A stretch of 64,000 bases of DNA from Westiellopsis prolifica IICB1 (lineage in GTDB: Bacteria; Cyanobacteriota; Cyanobacteriia; Cyanobacteriales; Nostocaceae): NCBI RefSeq assembly GCF_004323185.1, contig NZ_NAPS01000002.1:1578477-1642476 (forward strand), given 5' to 3'. A program made the translations under genes and the position numbers. Position 1 is the stretch's first letter. Every line of letters begins with the position of its first letter. Of this stretch, positions 49,994 to 59,538 are shown one piece after another. Below the pieces are notes generated by a model. The model was given only the letters and a program-made list of their open reading frames with translations. It had not been told where the DNA came from and searched no databases.

Positions 49994-51129
49994 TAAAAAT
50001 CTACTCCCCGCTTCAGTTCCACACCTTGATTAGCATAATGTTTATGACAATACACTTCAGAGTGAATGCTAGCTAGGTCAAAATAGGCTGGTTGATTTTG
50101 GCAGCGACCAGTGATGATAATTTCGGTATGGCGAGGTTTGCGGAGTAAAGCTTGAACAATGGGTTCTACAGGTAGTAATTCCAAGTCAACTGTAGGGTTG
50201 AGTTCATCTAAGATGATAGTTTTATAAAGCCCAGATGCGATCGCAGTCTTAGCAATTTCCCAACCTCGTTCTGCTTCGACATAATCTAATTCTTGGCGAG
50301 AATTACGCCAAACGATCGCATCTCTTCCGCAGCGTTGATGATCCATCACATCTGGATATGACTGTTGCAAAGCTGCTAATGCTGCGTCTTCAGTATAACC
50401 ACTACCTCCTTTAAGCCACTGCATAATTAATACACGGGTAGAGCCAGGATGATTAATACCTCGACCGATTGCTTGTAGGGCTTTCCCCAAAGCGCTAGTA
50501 GACTTCCCTTTACCAGCACCTGTGTAAATTTCAATACCTTCAAGGAAGAGTGCGCTTGCAGTTGGGTGGTGATGGGGTTTCATTTCGGAGTGCAAATCCG
50601 CAATATCTAGCAACTTTTGTGGCGCTCCACGACCAGTTGCAATAATTTCTAACTCTTCAGGTTTGGATGTGAGGGTTCGTACCACCTCATCCACTGATAA
50701 TAAACCCAAATCCAAGACAGGGTTAATTTCATCCAAGACCACAACTGAATATAAACCAGAAGCGATCGCACCTTTTGCAACGTCCCAACCCCGCGCAGCT
50801 TCATATCGGTCAAAGGATGTAATTTCATCTGGGCCAAAAAATTCTGCTCTTCCGGTGCGAACTTGATCGATTAAATGAGGAAATCCGCGTTGCAAAGCTG
50901 CGATCGCCCCATCTTCATCATAATCTCGTTCTGGCCCTTTTAAAAACCGCAGCAGCAAGACGCGGTTGGAATTACTAGGTGTATTGATTCCCAAGCCAAT
51001 TGAGCGTAAAACGACTCCTAAAGCTGCTTGGGATTTACCTTTACCTGCACCATCATAAACGTGAATTTGCCCTGTAACTCTTTGTTGACGCACTTGTGCT
51101 GTGCGAATTCCAATCCCGTTCCTTGTCAT
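49993..51129 (-). CDS. cobO: Cobalamin adenosyltransferase CobO/CobA, tandem two-domain form
   Basis: 378 residues from the ATG at 51129; a TTG nine bases earlier is possible but less likely. Two BtuR/CobA-type P-loop domains in a row: GAGKGKSQAALG in the first and GAGKGKSTSALGKALQ in the second, each followed by an RGWDVAK/RGWEIAK segment, a VVLDEINP/IILDELNP block and an ATGRGAP/ITGRCQN motif. The enzyme adenosylates corrinoids for coenzyme B12. Typical proteins have one domain, so this is a duplication-fusion. Confidence 0.85.
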   Translation of the reverse strand: MTRNGIGIRTAQVRQQRVTGQIHVYDGAGKGKSQAALGVVLRSIGLGINTPSNSNRVLLLRFLKGPERDYDEDGAIAALQRGFPHLIDQVRTGRAEFFGPDEITSFDRYEAARGWDVAKGAIASGLYSVVVLDEINPVLDLGLLSVDEVVRTLTSKPEELEIIATGRGAPQKLLDIADLHSEMKPHHHPTASALFLEGIEIYTGAGKGKSTSALGKALQAIGRGINHPGSTRVLIMQWLKGGSGYTEDAALAALQQSYPDVMDHQRCGRDAIVWRNSRQELDYVEAERGWEIAKTAIASGLYKTIILDELNPTVDLELLPVEPIVQALLRKPRHTEIIITGRCQNQPAYFDLASIHSEVYCHKHYANQGVELKRGVDF

Positions 51130-51138
51130 CTCACTCAA

Positions 51139-51474
51139 AGCTCTAAGTGGCAGTTTTTTATCTTACCCAAGGTTTTGTGTCAGAAGGTAGGGGAAAATAT
51201 ACCGTCTTGAAAATGGGTGTGGGGGTCTAAGGGTGTAGGGGTGTAGGAGAAGTTGTATTTTCATACCCAATCATCCTCATTATTTGACTATGTTACGGCT
51301 ATACTTTCTTAAGTCATTCGAGAGAGGGGTAAAAGAGTGAGCAAATAAAGGTATGAGAGAGAAAATTCCCAGACCATAACTTCAGATTAAAACTCTTTAA
51401 TCTGAAAAGTATTGCTTCTAAAGCCTGATACTCTTATAACCATAGTTAAATCTAGCAACTATCTGTTTCTGCTT
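51139..51474. other. Upstream region of fraC
   Basis: 336 bp between cobO and fraC. A G-rich tandem run (GGGTGTAGGGGTGTAGG) lies at 51215-51248, the inverse of the type near 6383-6444. Promoters for cobO and the fra operon should lie here. No gene seen. Confidence 0.45.
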
Positions 51475-52011
51475 ATGTTTGATTTACCTTTGCTTCCCAA
51501 AGTAGTACCCCTTGGTGCAATTTTGTTTAGTTTTTTATTTTTGTTGATTTCTATTCCGTTAGAAGCTTATATTTTAAATTCCGTTCTCAAATTTGATAAA
51601 AAAACCTCTAGCTTTTATGCCATTTGCATGAATTTATTCTCCAATGTAGTTGGTTGGATAGTCTTTTTTTGGATAGAGCCATTCCTGTCTGTCAGGTTGA
51701 GAACAAGCTTAATGAATTTGATTTTCTTTGATCAAATACTGCCTAGTATGATAAATTTAATGATTTTGACTGCTTTTATCGTTTTTTTTGGGACTTTTGT
51801 GGTCAAATCATTTATTTTAAGAATTGCGTTGATTTCGCTGACTGATTTTTGGAAAAAACAAGATGAATCTGATATTCAAAATGTTTTATCTCGTCGGCAA
51901 TTTAAGATGAGACTACAAACCAAAAATATATTTACTAGTGTATTAATAGCTAATGCACTCAGTTACACTGCTGTTGTTCTGATTCTATTTTTGATTATCA
52001 GAATTGTTTAA
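51475..52011 (+). CDS. fraC: Filament integrity protein FraC
   Basis: 178 residues from the ATG at 51475 (MFDLPLLPKVVPLGAIL); an upstream TTG at 51412 would add 21 residues, but the ATG matches the FraC beginning I know. Three to four membrane segments. FraC is needed in Anabaena for filament integrity and cell-cell molecular exchange through septal junctions. It is followed by FraD and FraE homologues in the known order. Confidence 0.85.
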   Translation: MFDLPLLPKVVPLGAILFSFLFLLISIPLEAYILNSVLKFDKKTSSFYAICMNLFSNVVGWIVFFWIEPFLSVRLRTSLMNLIFFDQILPSMINLMILTAFIVFFGTFVVKSFILRIALISLTDFWKKQDESDIQNVLSRRQFKMRLQTKNIFTSVLIANALSYTAVVLILFLIIRIV

Positions 52012-52181
52012 ATTATAATCCAACAAACAAATGATTGAGAAAGTGAATTCAAAGTAGATCATAATTAGTGAGGTAAATTGAAAGTATAAATTTTTATTCA
52101 TTAGGGGTTTGCTATCAAAAATCATCACTTAAAGACTAATGATCCTAATAAAAAATTAACTAGTAATCTAAAGGTTGCAAT

Positions 52182-53195
52182 ATGGAGTTAATCAAAGATT
52201 TTTTAGGTATTTTCGGTTTTATTGGGGATATTTACGACAATATTAAAGATTTTTTCCTTCCCAAAAGAGCTTTTGCTTGGCAAACTTTAATATATTTAAG
52301 TATTTTTTCTTGGTTAATGTCTTCTTTATCTACAGGTTTAATAAAATCGGCAATAGCTTTTTGTGGTTGGGCATTATTAATTGCAGGAACTGCTTGGTAT
52401 ACAACTGAAAATCCTGTAGTGATTCCTGGTACTAATATGCCTGTTGGAGCATTAGTAACCGGATTTTTAGTCAGTGCTTTTGCTTTTAGAGAGTCAGGAC
52501 AAGAAATTACAACCAGAACAATTGTTTTCTGGCCAACAATTTCCGCACTAATTACAGCAATACCAGAATTTTTTGAAGGAACAGGAACAGAGTTTAGCAC
52601 TCAGGTTCCTAAAATAGAAGAACGGCAAAAAATTATTATTTTGGTTGCTGTTTCTATGGTGATCAGTTGTTGGTTGCAGCTCGGATTCGTAGTCAATAAT
52701 TGGTTAGAAGAATTTCCGAGCTTACAGACAGACAACATTAAGCGTACTTTTGTAATTAGAACAGAACCACAATTCAGTAAAAATCCAAGAAATGGTGGTT
52801 TAATTCTGAATAAGCTTGAGCCAATAGTGAAAGCACAAATAGCTAATAGACCTTGGTCTGAAGTCGAACAGTGGTTAAAAAGTGGGAATGCGAGAGTCAA
52901 TAGTTTAGGTAGAGAAGTAATAGAAACAAGCTTACGTGAATTTGACGAAAAGTCTTTATGGCGCACGGAAGCACGTATATCTAGTCTCGATCAGAAAAAT
53001 CCTGACATCTATAAATTGGATTTACTAAGTGTGTGGAGTGGTCCCACTTCTACTGGACGTGAGTATTTTCTGAGAAAAACTTGTCGGGTAGAACCAATTA
53101 ACGTTTCTAGCAGATCTGATCAAGTATTGAGAGTCGCAGAAATTGCATGTGGTCGCAGTAGCAGTCGCTTTATAGGTTCACCACCCGCGTTGTGA
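52182..53195 (+). CDS. fraD: Septal junction protein FraD
   Basis: 337 residues. About five membrane segments in the first 200 residues (for example 36-55, 58-74, 89-107, 162-180), then a soluble periplasmic domain with WSEVEQWLKSGNARVNSL. In Anabaena, FraD forms the plug of septal junctions. The order fraC-fraD-fraE and the lengths match that cluster. The gene ends in a fold-back repeat. Confidence 0.88.
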   Translation: MELIKDFLGIFGFIGDIYDNIKDFFLPKRAFAWQTLIYLSIFSWLMSSLSTGLIKSAIAFCGWALLIAGTAWYTTENPVVIPGTNMPVGALVTGFLVSAFAFRESGQEITTRTIVFWPTISALITAIPEFFEGTGTEFSTQVPKIEERQKIIILVAVSMVISCWLQLGFVVNNWLEEFPSLQTDNIKRTFVIRTEPQFSKNPRNGGLILNKLEPIVKAQIANRPWSEVEQWLKSGNARVNSLGREVIETSLREFDEKSLWRTEARISSLDQKNPDIYKLDLLSVWSGPTSTGREYFLRKTCRVEPINVSSRSDQVLRVAEIACGRSSSRFIGSPPAL

Positions 53196-53305
53196 AGAGG
53201 AGAAGGGAAGGGGGACAAGGAAGACAAGGGGACAAGGGGGACAAAAAAGTAATTTTTCTCCTCACACTTCCCACACTCTTCATTCCCCGTTCCCTCTGTT
53301 CACTA
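53196..53305. repeat. G-run/C-run fold-back repeat, copy 6
   Basis: GGGGGACAAGGAAGACAAGGG, core AAAAAAGTAATTTTTCTCC, then CACACTTCCCACAC. It lies inside the fra operon between fraD and fraE and uses a different core from copies 1-5. Confidence 0.65.
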
Positions 53306-53338
53306 ATAAATATTATTTTGCTTAATTACTGAAATAAC

Positions 53339-54118
53339 ATGAATTTTGGCAGACTTTACGTTATAGCAACAAATGTGTTTCGAGAAGTAGTGCGCGATCG
53401 CATTTTGTTTATGATCGGCTTTTACATTATTATCCTTTCTATTGCTATCTACTTTCTTCCTCAATTTGCTGCTACCACAGAAGATAAAATTTTTCTTGAT
53501 TTTGCTTTGGCGATGATGAATCTTCTTGGTTTGGTTGTCACCGTATTTGTTGGTACAGGATTAATTAACAAAGAAATTGAGAAACGTACTGTTTTGGTGT
53601 TAATTGCTAAACCTATCAGTCGTGGTGAATTGATAGTTGGTAAATATTTGGGATTATTGATATTGTTAGCAGTTTTACTTACTGCTATGACAGCGATCAC
53701 TCTTGTGTTTTTGCTATTTGGTCAAGTTACCTACTCAATACCCAGTATTCTAATTGCGATATTTTTTCTATTTTTGCAGCTGTCTTTAATCACTGCTGTT
53801 GCTATTACCTTGGGTGTGTTTACTAGTTCATTATTAGCAACAGTTTTAACATTTGCTGTGTATTTGATGGGGAATATAAGTCAAGACGTATTAAAACTAG
53901 GTCGTCTCGCTTCCAAACATGAAATTGAAACATTCACTCAAGCTTTGTATCTGATATTACCGGATTTATCGAGATTAGACGTAAAAAATGATGCTATTTA
54001 TGGTCTGGCTGCATTACCAAACTCACTGACACTAATTAGTAACATTGGTTATGGCTTACTGTATATTCTCATGCTATTAGCGATCGCTATCCTCATTTTT
54101 TCCCAACGAGAGTTTTAG
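53339..54118 (+). CDS. fraE: ABC-2 type permease FraE
   Basis: 259 residues with six membrane segments and the ABC-2 permease conserved block EIEKRTVLVLIAKPISRGELIVGKYLG. In Anabaena, FraE is needed for filament integrity and late heterocyst maturation. The ATPase partner is not encoded here. Complete reading frame. Confidence 0.88.
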   Translation: MNFGRLYVIATNVFREVVRDRILFMIGFYIIILSIAIYFLPQFAATTEDKIFLDFALAMMNLLGLVVTVFVGTGLINKEIEKRTVLVLIAKPISRGELIVGKYLGLLILLAVLLTAMTAITLVFLLFGQVTYSIPSILIAIFFLFLQLSLITAVAITLGVFTSSLLATVLTFAVYLMGNISQDVLKLGRLASKHEIETFTQALYLILPDLSRLDVKNDAIYGLAALPNSLTLISNIGYGLLYILMLLAIAILIFSQREF

Positions 54119-54119
54119 G

Positions 54120-54254
54120 AGCGGGGATTGGGGATTGGGGATTGGGGATCGGGGAAAGGGAGACAAGGGGGACAAGGGAGACAAGGAAGACAAGGAAGTA
54201 ATTTTTCTCCCCACACTTCCTTTTCCCCTTTCCCCTTTCCCCTTTCCCCGTTCC
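54120..54254. repeat. G-run/C-run fold-back repeat, copy 7
   Basis: GGGGATTGGGGATTGGGGAT units, AAGGAAGTAATTTTTCTCCCC core, then CCTTTCCCC units. Between convergent fraE and the pentapeptide gene; probably a bidirectional terminator. Confidence 0.65.
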
Positions 54255-54875
54255 CTATCTTCTAAGATCTACTCGAATCGTTCCGTCGGGCATAATTGTT
54301 TCATAAAGTTTTGCATTTTTGAAGTTGGCATTTTCAAGATTAGCTTCACTTAAATTTGTTGCCATAAGATTAGCCCATTTTAGATCTGTACCTGTTAAGT
54401 TGGCTTGATTAAAATTAGCTTCTATTAAAATAGCTCCACATAACTTTGCTTCTGTGAGATCCGCTCTGACTAAATTAGCTTCAACTAAAGATGCTTCTAT
54501 TAATTGGGCTGAACTCAAATTAGCTTCTCTTAAGTCAACATTGCACAGAGAAGCATTCCATAATTTACTACCATTTAATTTTGCTCGCCATAAACAAGCG
54601 CCACACAAATTTGCTTGGCTTAAATCAGCTTGACTTAAATCAGCATTAGAAAAATTTACTTGTTGTAGATTTGCTTCTCTGAGATTTGCACCAATAAGTA
54701 TAGCTCCACTGAGATTTGCGCTACGTAAGTCTGCTCCTCTAAAGTTAATTCTGCTTAAATCAATTCCTCTGAGGTCAATTCCACTTAAGTCACATCCACT
54801 AAAGTCTCTAGCTTCAATATTTTTATCTGTGATTTGACTTAAAACTTCCTCTTGCTTGTCAGCATGATTTTTCAT
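54255..54875 (-). CDS. Pentapeptide repeat protein
   Basis: 206 residues built almost entirely of A(D/N)Lxx pentapeptides, e.g. ANLREANLQQVNF and ADLSQADLSQANL, that fold into a right-handed square helix. The first 20 residues are a charged helix, and the tail IMPDGTIRVDLRR closes it. Such proteins are common in cyanobacteria; most have unknown function. A cysteine-bearing pentapeptide (ANLCGACLW) interrupts the repeat. Confidence 0.9.
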   Translation of the reverse strand: MKNHADKQEEVLSQITDKNIEARDFSGCDLSGIDLRGIDLSRINFRGADLRSANLSGAILIGANLREANLQQVNFSNADLSQADLSQANLCGACLWRAKLNGSKLWNASLCNVDLREANLSSAQLIEASLVEANLVRADLTEAKLCGAILIEANFNQANLTGTDLKWANLMATNLSEANLENANFKNAKLYETIMPDGTIRVDLRR

Positions 54876-55468
54876 GTTATTTACCCCTTATTGTGCCTAG
54901 ATGTAGTAGTAGGGGCGAAGCATTTGCTGATAAATATTTTTATAAAACAAATTAATAGTCATCTCAATGCTTCGTCCGTAAAGTCCTGCAAAATTTTTTA
55001 CTAAGAATCAATATTCCAAGTAATTCTGTATTCCGAATCATGAATTCCAAATTGAAGTGGTTTCACAACTTATATCTTGCACCTGGTCCGAAATTAAAAT
55101 TTGGGCTGAAAGCTAAAGTCAGTTAAAAACTAACTGGCTCAGGTTTAAACCCATTTAAATGGGTTTAAGCTTTGAGCCGAAAATTTATTTTACGGCTGAT
55201 TGCAACTGCTGCAAGATGTCAGATAAGCTTGTTCGGAATAAGTGTTCCATTTTGCCCTGATGACATATGTATTTTGAGATTACACCCGAAAAGTTGACAA
55301 AATAGCTAGTAAATCAAGAGAAAATCCAAAAAAATCTCTGAGCAATCGTGAAAACCATAATAGTACGTTCTGAATAGGAATTTTCTGTCAAAATACCCTG
55401 ATAAAAATCAGGGAATGTTCATAAATTAGAACTTTTACTTTCATGCGATCGCTAGTATTGATACATGT
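54876..55468. other. Long intergenic region
   Basis: 593 bp with no gene. It holds palindromes (GGTTTAAACCCATTTAAATGGGTTTAAGC-type near 55142-55172, AGTCAGTTAAAAACTAACTGGCT near 55118-55140) and an inverted pair GAAGCATTTGC/AATGCTTCGTC near 54915-54975. These look like decayed dispersed repeats. Confidence 0.5.
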
Positions 55469-56047
55469 TTATGGTGTTCGCATTGGTAATGGTTTCCAAT
55501 TAGAATATTCCCCCAGATGATTCCAGTATGTAATATAACCAACAAAAGCAAAAATTAGGGCAGCAATTACTAACAAAATTGCACCAAACAAGCGCCACTT
55601 ACGATTTGTTTTCAGATATAGAGTTGGTGCTGCACAAACTCCAGCTAATCCCGTTAAAATAAATCCAATTCCTGAGAGGAGTGGATTCCGTGTCAAATTC
55701 AAATCAATGATGCGTACCCCAATTACAATTGCAGCAAGTCCAGCAAAAAATCCATAAATTGTTACTGTGAGCAAATCCCATCCTAAAGCTAAGGCTAAGG
55801 AAGTAGACAAAAATAAAATACCAAACAATACTGTCATTTCACCATAAGCAATGTTGAATACTCCTCGTACTGGCCAGGTAAAAGTCATGTGTAAACCGGT
55901 AACTAGTGCGATCGCTCCTGTCATCCCAAATCCAGGAATCCAACGTTTTTGATAAGCGTGATCTAGGCCAAAATACACATAGCCAGCTAAAAGAAATAGT
56001 CCGGCTACCATATTAATCAACATCAAGGTGATATAGTTAACAAACAT
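55469..56047 (-). CDS. DUF981 family membrane protein
   Basis: 192 residues with about six membrane helices. Conserved FTWPVRGVFNIAYGEMTVLFGILFL and LLSGIGFILTGLAGV blocks match the DUF981 family I recall. Function unknown. Single gene on the minus strand. Confidence 0.8.
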   Translation of the reverse strand: MFVNYITLMLINMVAGLFLLAGYVYFGLDHAYQKRWIPGFGMTGAIALVTGLHMTFTWPVRGVFNIAYGEMTVLFGILFLSTSLALALGWDLLTVTIYGFFAGLAAIVIGVRIIDLNLTRNPLLSGIGFILTGLAGVCAAPTLYLKTNRKWRLFGAILLVIAALIFAFVGYITYWNHLGEYSNWKPLPMRTP

Positions 56048-56184
56048 TAATCTAGATCTAGATATACTATTTAAGTTTTATTGGAATATAAAATTACCTG
56101 ATTTAAAATCTATAGCTAGAAGCATTTTTTCAAACATTTGATGCTAAGTAAGCAGATGCATTCACATTACCGACCACCTCAGAA

Positions 56185-56245
56185 TAAATTCTGAGCCTAA
56201 TAGCAAAAGTCGTTTCAAGACGACTGACAAAGTTTTGAATCCGAT
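56185..56245. repeat. Partial copy of repeat family 2
   Basis: CCTAATAGCAAAAGTCGTTTCAAGACGACT resembles the interior of the full element at 45597-45805. Decayed. Confidence 0.45.
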
Positions 56246-56254
56246 TGAGTCTAC

Positions 56255-57148
56255 TTAACTCTCATCATTCCAAGTTTGGAGCTGCAAATACACCAGAACC
56301 AGCGTCACTGCAAATAATACCGTTGCGGCGGCGGCTGCATAACCAAAATCAAATTGAGCAAAAGCCTCTTGGTAAATGTAATAAACCATTAAATTAGTAG
56401 AATTTAGAGGCCCCCCGCCAGTCATCACATAAACTTGCTCAAAACTGCGTAATGTGAAAATCATGGTGGTAACGATCGCAAAAATTATAGTTGATTGCAA
56501 ACCGGGTAAGGTAATATACCAAAACTTTTGCCAACTATTAGCGCCATCAAGGTCTGCTGCTTCGTATCGACTCACGGGAATGGTTTGCAATCCTGCTAAA
56601 AACACCACCATATTGAAGCCGATTTGTTTCCAAATACTCAAGATAATCAGTACCGGCATTGCCCATACAGTACTACTTAACCAGGGAATAGCTTTTAGAC
56701 CAATAATATCCAATAAGGCGTTAATCGTGCCATCATTTTGAAATAACCAGCGAAATCCTAAACCAGCAGCAACTAGAGAGATCATTGAGGGTAAAAAATA
56801 AAGGCTGCGGATAAACCCCCCTAAAGGTAAAGCCTGGTTTAACAATAGTGCTATTCCTAAAGGAATCACCAGACTAGGAATCACAGTAGCAAGAGTAAAA
56901 TAAATAGTGTTAAAAATAACTTGCCAAAAATCTGAGTCAGATAACAGACGCCAGTAATTTTTCAAACCTACCCAGTGTGTACCACCAGAACTGAAAATAC
57001 CAGTAGTAAAACTGAGGTAAAACAAATAGGCAATTGGCCACAGAATAAAAATACCTAATAAAATCAGTGCTGGAGTCAAAAAAAACCAAGCAGCAACGCT
57101 ATCATTATCCAACCATGACTGACTGGATTTACTATATATTTTTGCCAT
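56255..57148 (-). CDS. Sugar ABC transporter permease (MalF/UgpA type)
   Basis: 297 residues, six membrane helices. The EAA loop that docks the ATPase is EAADLDGANSWQKFWYITLPGL at residues 196 onward. Binding protein and second permease are not adjacent, so the complete transporter cannot be assembled from this window. Divergent from purN with only 21 bp between starts. Confidence 0.9.
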   Translation of the reverse strand: MAKIYSKSSQSWLDNDSVAAWFFLTPALILLGIFILWPIAYLFYLSFTTGIFSSGGTHWVGLKNYWRLLSDSDFWQVIFNTIYFTLATVIPSLVIPLGIALLLNQALPLGGFIRSLYFLPSMISLVAAGLGFRWLFQNDGTINALLDIIGLKAIPWLSSTVWAMPVLIILSIWKQIGFNMVVFLAGLQTIPVSRYEAADLDGANSWQKFWYITLPGLQSTIIFAIVTTMIFTLRSFEQVYVMTGGGPLNSTNLMVYYIYQEAFAQFDFGYAAAAATVLFAVTLVLVYLQLQTWNDES

Positions 57149-57169
57149 CTATAAAATTAACCTGTCGTT

Positions 57170-57838
57170 ATGACACTCCGCCCTGATTCTACCTTTAGCC
57201 TGGTTTCTCCTCAAATTCAAGACGCATTTAATCAACACAAGCCGATAAAATTGGGAATCATGGCTTCAGGAAGTGGTAGTAACTTTGAAGCGATCGCCCA
57301 AGCCATTAAAGACGGGCAACTCAATGCCCAAATTCAAGTTTTAATTTACAATAACCCAGATGCCTATGCCGCAGTCCGGTCTGCTAATTGGGGTGTACCT
57401 GCTGTACTTCTCAATCATCGTGATTATAGTAGCCGTGAAGAGTTTGATCGGCAAATTGTCCAAGTTCTACAACAGTATGATGTGGAATGGGTAATTATGG
57501 CTGGTTGGATGCGATTAGTAACGCAAGTATTAATTGATGCTTTTCTAGACAAGATAATTAATATTCATCCCAGCCTGTTACCTAGTTTTAAAGGTTCTCG
57601 CGCCATAGAACAAGCAATAACTACTGGTGTTAAAATTACTGGCTGTACAGTGCATTTAGTTTGTTTGGAAATGGACAGTGGGCCGATTTTAATGCAAGCG
57701 GCGGTTCCTGTTTTAGCTGATGACACACCTGAAACTCTCCACGCCAGAATTCAAGTACAGGAACACAAAATATTACCACAAGCGATCGCCCTCGCAGCAC
57801 AACAAGCACAGATTGAAACAAAAGCTGGTGCTGGGTAA
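57170..57838 (+). CDS. purN: Phosphoribosylglycinamide formyltransferase
   Basis: 222 residues. Third step of purine synthesis, using 10-formyltetrahydrofolate. N-terminal GIMASGSGSNFEAI, the catalytic histidine in NIHPSLLPSFKGSRAIEQA, and MDSGPILMQAAVPV with the conserved Asp. ATG gives a 27-residue leader before the core, slightly longer than usual; an inner start at MASGSG would be too short. Complete. Confidence 0.94.
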   Translation: MTLRPDSTFSLVSPQIQDAFNQHKPIKLGIMASGSGSNFEAIAQAIKDGQLNAQIQVLIYNNPDAYAAVRSANWGVPAVLLNHRDYSSREEFDRQIVQVLQQYDVEWVIMAGWMRLVTQVLIDAFLDKIINIHPSLLPSFKGSRAIEQAITTGVKITGCTVHLVCLEMDSGPILMQAAVPVLADDTPETLHARIQVQEHKILPQAIALAAQQAQIETKAGAG

Positions 57839-57873
57839 GTCCTGCGTTATTTGGTTGATTTTACTAGCTGTAT

Positions 57874-58239
57874 CTATGGACGGGTTAGTAGTTCTAAATT
57901 ATGACCGTCGGGATCATAGAAATAGAAACCACGTCCCCCATTCCTATGATTAATTTGGTTTTTATTTTGGTGCATGGGGTCGCTAGTATATTCCAAACCC
58001 GCTGTTTTAACTCGCTCAAAAATTGCATCAAAATCTTCATCACTCACATGAAATGCATAATGATGCGACTCAAATTCCTCTCTATCTGCAAAGTCAAGCG
58101 TCAGAGTGTCATTGACATGTACAGCAGCAAAGTAACCAATAGAAGGTTCAACTTTCAAACCAAAAATTTGTGCAAAAAACTGCGCTGCTGCTTCTTTGTT
58201 ATGTGCAGGTACGATTGTGTGATTCAAAGTAATTGTCAT
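57874..58239 (-). CDS. VOC family (glyoxalase/bleomycin resistance-like) protein
   Basis: 121 residues with two beta-alpha-beta-beta-beta halves. Possible metal ligands: His in HAFHVSD, and Glu in the C-terminal DPDGHNLELLTRP. N-terminal TITLNHTIVPAHNKEAAAQFF is typical of the fold. Substrate unknown. Confidence 0.88.
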   Translation of the reverse strand: MTITLNHTIVPAHNKEAAAQFFAQIFGLKVEPSIGYFAAVHVNDTLTLDFADREEFESHHYAFHVSDEDFDAIFERVKTAGLEYTSDPMHQNKNQINHRNGGRGFYFYDPDGHNLELLTRP

Positions 58240-58249
58240 ATTACACCTC

Positions 58250-58375
58250 CAAAGAAGAGTGTGGGAAGTGTGGGAAATAATGTAGAGACGCGATTCATCG
58301 CGTCTAGGAGTGTGGGGAGAAAAATTACTTTTTTGTCCCCCTTCCCTTGTCCCCCTTCCCTTATCCCTCGTTCCC
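58250..58375. repeat. Fold-back repeat copy 8 with MITE core
   Basis: TGTGGGAAGTGTGGGAAAT on the left and GTCCCCCTTCCC on the right are in inverse orientation to copies 6 and 7. Inside lies AGACGCGATTCATCGCGTCT (58286-58305), the palindromic core of the CAATAC MITE, so one element seems to have inserted in the other. Confidence 0.6.
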
Positions 58376-58399
58376 TAACTTATTCTAACTGCTTAACAA

Positions 58400-58963
58400 T
58401 TACACAGCTTGGTCGGAAGGATTTAGAGTCGAACGTCCATTCAACGACAGCATCACACGAGAAACACCAGTGAACAGAACACTAGCACCAACCAGTGTTC
58501 CAAGCAACCAAGGTGCATTGAAAGGCCACTGGAACCAGATCATTGCACCTAAAATAAGAGTAATAATGCCGTCAGTGAGTACCCAAGTCCAGTTTTGTTG
58601 GGGACGCAATTTGAATGCTAGGATTAGCTCGAAAACACCTTCAGTTAATAAGAAGCTACCCAGTAATAGAGTTAGTGTCAAAATACCTGTGCGTGGATAA
58701 ATAAACAGCATTACACCTGTAGCGATGTAAAGACCACTCAATAAAATTTTCCAAACAAACCCGCCTTGCTCACGGGTATTATACGCATAGAATAACTTGG
58801 CAAACCCAGCAGAAATCAGGATGACTGCAACCCAAGTTTCAGCAAAAATAGTCGAGACAACAGGTAGTGCGATCGCAATTATTCCCAAAACAATCAGGAT
58901 AATACCCATCCATAGCGATCGATTGTCATTTTTGTTGATGTTATCAGAAATGTTGGTTGTCAT
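58400..58963 (-). CDS. HdeD/DUF308 family membrane protein
   Basis: 187 residues from the ATG at 58963 (MTTNISDNINKND), chosen because of the AAGGAAAAATTTTAT site before it; the frame opens 12 codons earlier. Six membrane helices in three hairpins, with repeated LxGxxxxxxG patterns, as in HdeD acid-resistance proteins. The cyanobacterial role is unknown. Confidence 0.83.
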   Translation of the reverse strand: MTTNISDNINKNDNRSLWMGIILIVLGIIAIALPVVSTIFAETWVAVILISAGFAKLFYAYNTREQGGFVWKILLSGLYIATGVMLFIYPRTGILTLTLLLGSFLLTEGVFELILAFKLRPQQNWTWVLTDGIITLILGAMIWFQWPFNAPWLLGTLVGASVLFTGVSRVMLSLNGRSTLNPSDQAV

Positions 58964-59180
58964 ATAAAATTTTTCCTTAACTGAGAATAAACCTAACAAT
59001 CAGGCTAGAAAATTTCTCAGCAAGTAGGGAATCACCCTAAGATAGACTCTGGGTGACTTTTGGTACTATCTTTAACTCTACTTTTGACGTAGATGACACA
59101 ATAAATAACCTCTGAGGAACTAATTTTAAGAACAAAGCCATATAATGAAAAGCTTTCAACCCTGTTCCCTGCTGTAACAG

Positions 59181-59504
59181 TTACAACCCTAGCAAACTTC
59201 TTACTTTGATCACTAGCTGATTGGAAACTTCAGGTAGGTAATTTCTGGCGTCTGTTACTAATTGGTCAAGATTTTGAGGTAGGTAATTTCTGGCGTTTGT
59301 TAATAGTTGGGTAAAAGTTTGAGGAAGGTTAATGACTTCTTTCATAAAGTCTTGGGGAGCATAACCAAACAGCATCAACACAATAAAAATTACCAAAACA
59401 ATAGCTGTTGTGCTAACAACTATCTTCAATACATTAAACAAGGCTTTCAGAACAAACCATGCAAGAATTAATGCAGCGATGGGAATAATTATACTAGTAG
59501 CCAT
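59181..59504 (-). CDS. Small membrane protein of unknown function
   Basis: 107 residues. Two membrane helices near 4-24 and 26-48, then a soluble tail containing NARNYLPQN and DARNYLPEV, a near duplication of about 14 residues. No known domain recognised. Confidence 0.6.
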   Translation of the reverse strand: MATSIIIPIAALILAWFVLKALFNVLKIVVSTTAIVLVIFIVLMLFGYAPQDFMKEVINLPQTFTQLLTNARNYLPQNLDQLVTDARNYLPEVSNQLVIKVRSLLGL

Positions 59505-59538
59505 AATTTTGTTTTGCTTATAAAAAACAAATATTTTT

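Noticed and set aside
53255..53280. CTCCTCACACTTCCC as a Yfr1 core
   Set aside because: It belongs to the fold-back repeat family (also at 54200 and 58310), not to a stand-alone small RNA.
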